A stretch of 22,554 nt of DNA, taken from assembly GCA_934675695.1 (NCBI GenBank), contig CAKURN010000004.1, positions 1-22,554 of the forward strand, read 5' to 3'. The translations under genes and the position numbers were made by a program. The DNA is from an uncultured Candidatus Melainabacteria bacterium. Lineage in GTDB: Bacteria; Cyanobacteriota; Vampirovibrionia; Gastranaerophilales; Gastranaerophilaceae. Below, piece after piece: positions 19,171 through 22,554 of this stretch (its first letter is position 1; each line of letters opens with the position of its first letter). The notes beneath the pieces are model-generated. The model had not been told where the DNA came from. It searched no databases and worked only from the letters and a program-made list of their open reading frames with translations.

Positions 19171-21465
19171 TTAGTAGTATTTTTGACCTAAAGATATAAC
19201 TTTTTTTTGAATTTCATCTATCAAATCTTTTTCATCAGGTTCAATAGACAAAAACCTCTCATAAGCAACAAGTGCATTTCTTTCATCTTTAATTTTTTCA
19301 TAAGATTTTCCTAATTGGTAAAACGCCATATACAAAGACGAATCGAGATTGATTGCTTTTTGTAAATCGATTATTGCAGCTGCATTTCTATTCATAGCAT
19401 CATAAGACAATGCTCTATAATAGTACAATTGAGCAGCGGTTGGGAATTTTTTTATACCGTCATCCAGAATTTGTGAAGCTTCCAGATATTTGTTTTCTTC
19501 AAATTTTGAATAAGCGTTATTTATATATCTTGTGACTAATTTTTGTTTTACAAAAGGAAGAAGATTAGCTGCTTTTGTATTTGTAGAATCTAGTTTTAAT
19601 GCTTTATTCAAATTGTAATAAGCTGTTTCAAAACTGTCCAATTCCATATAAACCAAAGCCAAGCTATAATACAAATCAGAATCAGTTGGCGAAAGTTTAA
19701 TTGCTTCTTTGTAATATTGAATAGAAGCAGTCGGAGCTTCTAGAAGTTTGTATGTGTTTGCAATTGCATAATAAGTTTTTGAATCTTTTTTCTCAATTTT
19801 TAAATAATTATTTAGCAAAGTATTGTATTCAGAATATTTTTTTGGATTTTTGGTTTGAAAAGTTTTCAATTCTTGAGCAATTTTTCTTTGTTCATATTCT
19901 TTTTGCAGTTTTTCTTTTTGAAGCTTTTCTTGTTTTTCTTGTTCAAGTTTAAGTTGAGCTTTTCTTTTTAGTTCTTGCTCTTGTTGAAGCTTAAGTTCTT
20001 GTTCTTTTTTAAGTTTTTCTTCTTTTAGTTTTTGTTGTCTTTGTTTTTCTTCTTCAATTTTAAGTTGAGCTTTTCTTTTTAATTCTTGTTGTTCTTTTTC
20101 TTGTTTTTCTTTTAAAGCTTGTTCTTTTTTTAGTTTAGCTTCTTGTTGAGCTCTTTTTTTAGCTTCTTGTATTTCTTTTTGTTTTCTAAGTTTTTCTTGT
20201 TCGAGTTCTAGTTCTTTTTGTTTTTTTAATTCCAATTCTTTTTGTTTTTGTAATTTTAATTGAGCAATTCTTTCTTGTTCTTCTTTTATTTTTTGTTGTT
20301 TAAGTTCTTCTTGTCTGGCTATTTCTTGTTGTCTTAATAGTTCTTGTTGTTTTTGGTATTCAATTTGTCTTCTTTCTTCTTCTTCCATTTGAAAAGCTAA
20401 TTTTCTAAAGTCATTAGCTCCATCATCACCAAACTCATCTAAAAAACGAGCAAATTCAATACAGTCATCTTTTGTCACTGTATAGCCCAATTTGTCATAA
20501 TAAACTTTTTTTAAGATAGAAGCAAGTGGAAGCCTGTTTTCAAGAAGCTTGTAGATTCCATATTTGGCTTGTTTTGAAGATGGATCTTGTTTTAAAATTT
20601 CAACATATTCTTTGTATGCAGAATTGAGATTTCCGTCTTTTGCAAGAGCTTTTGCCTTTGTTGTTCTGATTTGGGTATCATTCTTTTTTTGAAAAAGTAT
20701 AATATCAGCGAGTTTTATTGCATCGTTTGTGCAATTGTCTTCATAGAACAAATCTAACAAATAATATTTTAAAAATATATCATCAGGGTTTGCTTGCAGA
20801 GCCTTTAAAAAACTCCTGTACGAGTCTTCTCTTTTGCCTAGTTTTACTTGTACATTTGCTAAAGTTTCATAGAAATTGTTCGCTTCGTATTTGTTTGTTG
20901 GAGTTGCGAAATTTAAAATGATTTCTTCTACTTGTCTTAACAATGAAAAATCATCAGTATTTTCAATCAATGAAGACAAATATTCAAGAGCCATTATGTT
21001 TTTGTCTTCTTTAATGTATATTTTTGCAAGCTTAAATAATACAGAAGTATTTGCAGTATCATATTTTAGAGAATTTTTGTAATATTGGACTGTTTTTTTG
21101 ATTGGTCGTTTTGTATCGAAACAAATATCTCCCAGTAGTTCCAGGCATTTTGATACTTTATAATTTTCTTCTATTAAAGAATTTAGTTCATAAACTGCAG
21201 CATTGTATTTTTGTTCTTGAATTAAACGAAAAACATCGTTAAATCTGTAGTCTTTCGTATAGTCTATTTTTTGTTGGAGAATTATTTTGTCTAGTTTTTG
21301 TTTTGATTTTAAATATTCGGGAGATTTTTTGTTTGTCAAATAAGACATCTCTCCACGCAAAGTATCAAACTCAAGAGTCCTATTGTCTTGGGCAAAAGAG
21401 GGAGTATTTAATACAAAATATAAAGAAATAAATAAAGCTAAAAAATATTTTATACAAATTCTCAA
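19171..21465 (-). CDS. Secreted TPR / long coiled-coil / TPR protein (TTG start)
   Basis: A 764-residue exported protein. A Sec signal peptide covers about 1-25 (hydrophobic core, then PSFA before QDN). N-terminal TPR repeats fill about 75-330, including VLFKLAKIYIKEDKN and SYRSFLKALQANPDD. A highly charged Glu/Lys/Gln helix, about 178 residues (358-535), follows with no prolines, certain to be a long coiled coil or single helix. C-terminal TPR repeats occupy 545-755 (SIQYYKEAIKLSPTDSDLYYSLA; FYQLGKSYEKIKDERNA). It probably acts as an envelope scaffold or protein-binding spacer; the partner is unknown. The start is TTG (21463-21465, minus) with ATGAGG nine bases upstream and an in-frame TAG just before, so no ATG alternative exists. 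kdsB follows 12 bases later. A second secreted TPR gene is divergent from it. Confidence 0.9.
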   Translation of the reverse strand: MRICIKYFLALFISLYFVLNTPSFAQDNRTLEFDTLRGEMSYLTNKKSPEYLKSKQKLDKIILQQKIDYTKDYRFNDVFRLIQEQKYNAAVYELNSLIEENYKVSKCLELLGDICFDTKRPIKKTVQYYKNSLKYDTANTSVLFKLAKIYIKEDKNIMALEYLSSLIENTDDFSLLRQVEEIILNFATPTNKYEANNFYETLANVQVKLGKREDSYRSFLKALQANPDDIFLKYYLLDLFYEDNCTNDAIKLADIILFQKKNDTQIRTTKAKALAKDGNLNSAYKEYVEILKQDPSSKQAKYGIYKLLENRLPLASILKKVYYDKLGYTVTKDDCIEFARFLDEFGDDGANDFRKLAFQMEEEERRQIEYQKQQELLRQQEIARQEELKQQKIKEEQERIAQLKLQKQKELELKKQKELELEQEKLRKQKEIQEAKKRAQQEAKLKKEQALKEKQEKEQQELKRKAQLKIEEEKQRQQKLKEEKLKKEQELKLQQEQELKRKAQLKLEQEKQEKLQKEKLQKEYEQRKIAQELKTFQTKNPKKYSEYNTLLNNYLKIEKKDSKTYYAIANTYKLLEAPTASIQYYKEAIKLSPTDSDLYYSLALVYMELDSFETAYYNLNKALKLDSTNTKAANLLPFVKQKLVTRYINNAYSKFEENKYLEASQILDDGIKKFPTAAQLYYYRALSYDAMNRNAAAIIDLQKAINLDSSLYMAFYQLGKSYEKIKDERNALVAYERFLSIEPDEKDLIDEIQKKVISLGQKYY
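19933..20085 (-). repeat. Duplicated ELKRKAQLK segment in the coiled-coil coding region
   Basis: Two copies of a 14-residue unit, ELKRKAQLK followed by IEEEK or LEQEK, are encoded at 20044-20085 and 19933-19974, 111 bases apart. The DNA is nearly identical over the unit. It suggests that the charged helix grew by internal duplication. The whole helix (19861-20394) is low-complexity, T-rich on the plus strand. Confidence 0.6.
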
Positions 21466-21493
21466 ATAATTCTACCTCATGTCAATTTTCCTC

Positions 21494-21504
21494 ATTTTAC
21501 TATA
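21494..21504 (-). promoter_or_regulatory. Possible -10 of the large TPR gene
   Basis: On the minus strand TATAGTAAAAT (21504-21494) could supply a -10 as TATAGT or TAAAAT. It would start a transcript about 15-25 bases before the TTG start, with GAGG and ATGAGG sites behind it. ATAGTAAAAT is also present in front of clpC (1855-1864). No good -35 box. Confidence 0.3.
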
Positions 21505-21552
21505 AAAACAAGAAAAAATGAATAAACAAAAAGGTAAATTTTCATTTCATTG

Positions 21553-21580
21553 TTGCATTTTAATTTTGTATGTTTAAAAT
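21553..21580 (+). promoter_or_regulatory. Promoter of the second TPR gene, near-leaderless
   Basis: TTGCAT (21553-21558), a 16-base spacer and TAAAAT (21575-21580) are followed by seven bases and the ATG at 21588. There is no Shine-Dalgarno site. The arrangement repeats that of the promoter at 9603-9632 (TTGCAA-18-TATAAT-6-ATG). Confidence 0.55.
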
Positions 21581-21587
21581 ATACATT

Positions 21588-22554
21588 ATGAATAAGAAAT
21601 TGATATTAGCTTTTAGTGCAACAATGATTTTAGCTTCTTTCATACAAACAGAAGCAAAAATGAGTTCACAATCATACAGACTCTACAACAGTGCAATCGC
21701 TCAAGAACAAGCAGGAAACTATTCTCAGGCTCTTGAATACATCAAAAAAGCGCTTGTTTATTCGCCTGATGATGCAATATTGAATATCAAAGTTGCAGGA
21801 TTGTATGAAAACTTGAGTCAAAGACAAGAAGCGATTTCTGCCTACAAAAAAGCAATTTCACTAAGACCCGAAGACGGCTTTTTGTATATAAGTTTAGGCA
21901 ATTTGTATATGCAACTGTATGATTACAAAAGTGGCCTTGAATATTACGAAAAAGCCCAAACTCTCGTTGGGGATTATAAATACAACTACATCAATATCGC
22001 AAATGCAAGAAGTTTGTTAAATGACACAAAAGGTGCAATTGAAGCATACAACAAATTTCTAGAAGCATATCCAAACAATCTGGAAGGACAAAGTGCGATT
22101 GCAAATATTTATTTAGAAGAAAAAGATTATGACAAATCAATAGAATACTTTGCAACAGCATTAAGAACAAACCCTGAGTCTTTTAGAGATTATTCTAATT
22201 ACGGACTTGCATTATTAAGAAAAGGTGACTACCCAAAAGCAGAAATAGCTTTCAAAAGTGCTGTTGGAATAAACAAAAACGATTCAGTAAGCTATGCAAA
22301 TTTGGGCGTTGTACAAATGAAACAAGACAAATTTGACGAGGCAATGGCTTCTTTTCAAAAAACTTTAGAATTAGACCCCGAACTTAATGCAATCAGATTT
22401 GATTATGCAGTTTTATTGACTCAAAAAGGTCAAACAGATAGAGCTATTTCACAATATGAAGCTTTTATTACAGAATACCCTGATTCTATCCAAGCCTACA
22501 TAAATATGGCGAAATTGTATCTAGATAGTCAAAATTACCAAAAAGCAATCGAGG
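21588..22554 (+). CDS. Secreted tetratricopeptide-repeat protein, 3' end cut by window
   Basis: An open reading frame that runs off the window end after 322 codons. A signal peptide is likely: MNKK, a hydrophobic stretch (LILAFSATMILASFI), then a TEAK cleavage region near 20-24. The rest is back-to-back TPR repeats of about 34 residues: YNSAIAQEQAGNYSQALEYI, ILNIKVAGLYENLSQRQEAI, LYISLGNLYMQLYDYKSGLE, QSAIANIYLEEKDYDKSIEY, YSNYGLALLRKGDYPKAEIA, SYANLGVVQMKQDKFDEAMA and AYINMAKLYLDSQNYQKAIE. TPR arrays bind other proteins; with export this suggests an envelope-assembly or adaptor role. It is divergent from the other secreted TPR gene, 122 bases away, and may be related to it. The true length and any C-terminal domain are unknown. 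Confidence 0.92.
   Translation, partial: MNKKLILAFSATMILASFIQTEAKMSSQSYRLYNSAIAQEQAGNYSQALEYIKKALVYSPDDAILNIKVAGLYENLSQRQEAISAYKKAISLRPEDGFLYISLGNLYMQLYDYKSGLEYYEKAQTLVGDYKYNYINIANARSLLNDTKGAIEAYNKFLEAYPNNLEGQSAIANIYLEEKDYDKSIEYFATALRTNPESFRDYSNYGLALLRKGDYPKAEIAFKSAVGINKNDSVSYANLGVVQMKQDKFDEAMASFQKTLELDPELNAIRFDYAVLLTQKGQTDRAISQYEAFITEYPDSIQAYINMAKLYLDSQNYQKAIE

Noticed and set aside
19861..20394. Repetitive T-rich DNA that could look like a tandem repeat or CRISPR-like array
   Set aside because: It encodes the charged helix of the TPR protein in an unbroken frame. The repeats are codon-level low complexity without constant spacers.

Overview
The window is a very AT-rich piece of bacterial chromosome, packed with genes on both strands. 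CMP-Kdo synthetase (LPS synthesis) together with a Clp/Hsp100 ClpC, a type IV prepilin-like protein starting with an AFTLAEVLITL segment, a HemW-type radical SAM protein and electron-transfer flavoprotein suggests a Gram-negative-walled anaerobe. I infer a non-photosynthetic cyanobacterial relative (Vampirovibrionia/Melainabacteria, Gastranaerophilales-like). This rests on protein style, not on a marker gene. There is no rRNA, tRNA, CRISPR array, transposase or phage gene, and no gene-free stretch above 300 bases.

Layout. Positions 1-4390 (+): serS, a small secreted cysteine protein with its terminator, a 5' region with a second terminator-like hairpin (possible small RNA or leader), then clpC ending in a 13-bp bidirectional terminator. 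Positions 4396-9596 (-): a tight five-gene operon read right to left: a 691-residue membrane protein that I align with membrane pyrophosphatase but without its catalytic residues, a YjbQ-like protein lacking its conserved His, an Xaa-Pro aminopeptidase (M24), a SpoU/TrmH rRNA methyltransferase and a 96-residue unknown. Positions 9642-12310: an orphan amino-acid-type binding lipoprotein, a divergent YitT-family membrane protein, an exported alpha/beta hydrolase-fold protein with a degenerate catalytic triad, and a plus-strand small-RNA candidate. Positions 12320-14425: a membrane-anchored unknown, an XRE regulator and a divergent prepilin-like gene whose promoter lies inside a palindrome.

Positions 14429-18371: an operon of a GlmS-like SIS protein, etfB and etfA, facing a divergent hemW. 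Positions 18430-22554: kdsB behind a large secreted TPR/coiled-coil/TPR protein, and a second, divergent secreted TPR protein cut by the window end.

Two themes stand out. First, the first genes of transcription units with no Shine-Dalgarno sequence (seven start codons) have a -10-like hexamer 6 nt (once 7 nt) before the start codon, the geometry of leaderless mRNAs. They include two divergent pairs only 20-22 nt apart. The other genes carry AGGA/GGAG-type sites or follow closely behind an upstream gene. Second, three enzyme-fold proteins have lost catalytic or conserved residues: the pyrophosphatase-like, YjbQ-like and alpha/beta hydrolase proteins. The most novel candidates are the pyrophosphatase-like membrane protein and the small RNA with a CCTCCTCCCC single strand, which resembles cyanobacterial Yfr1 in layout.
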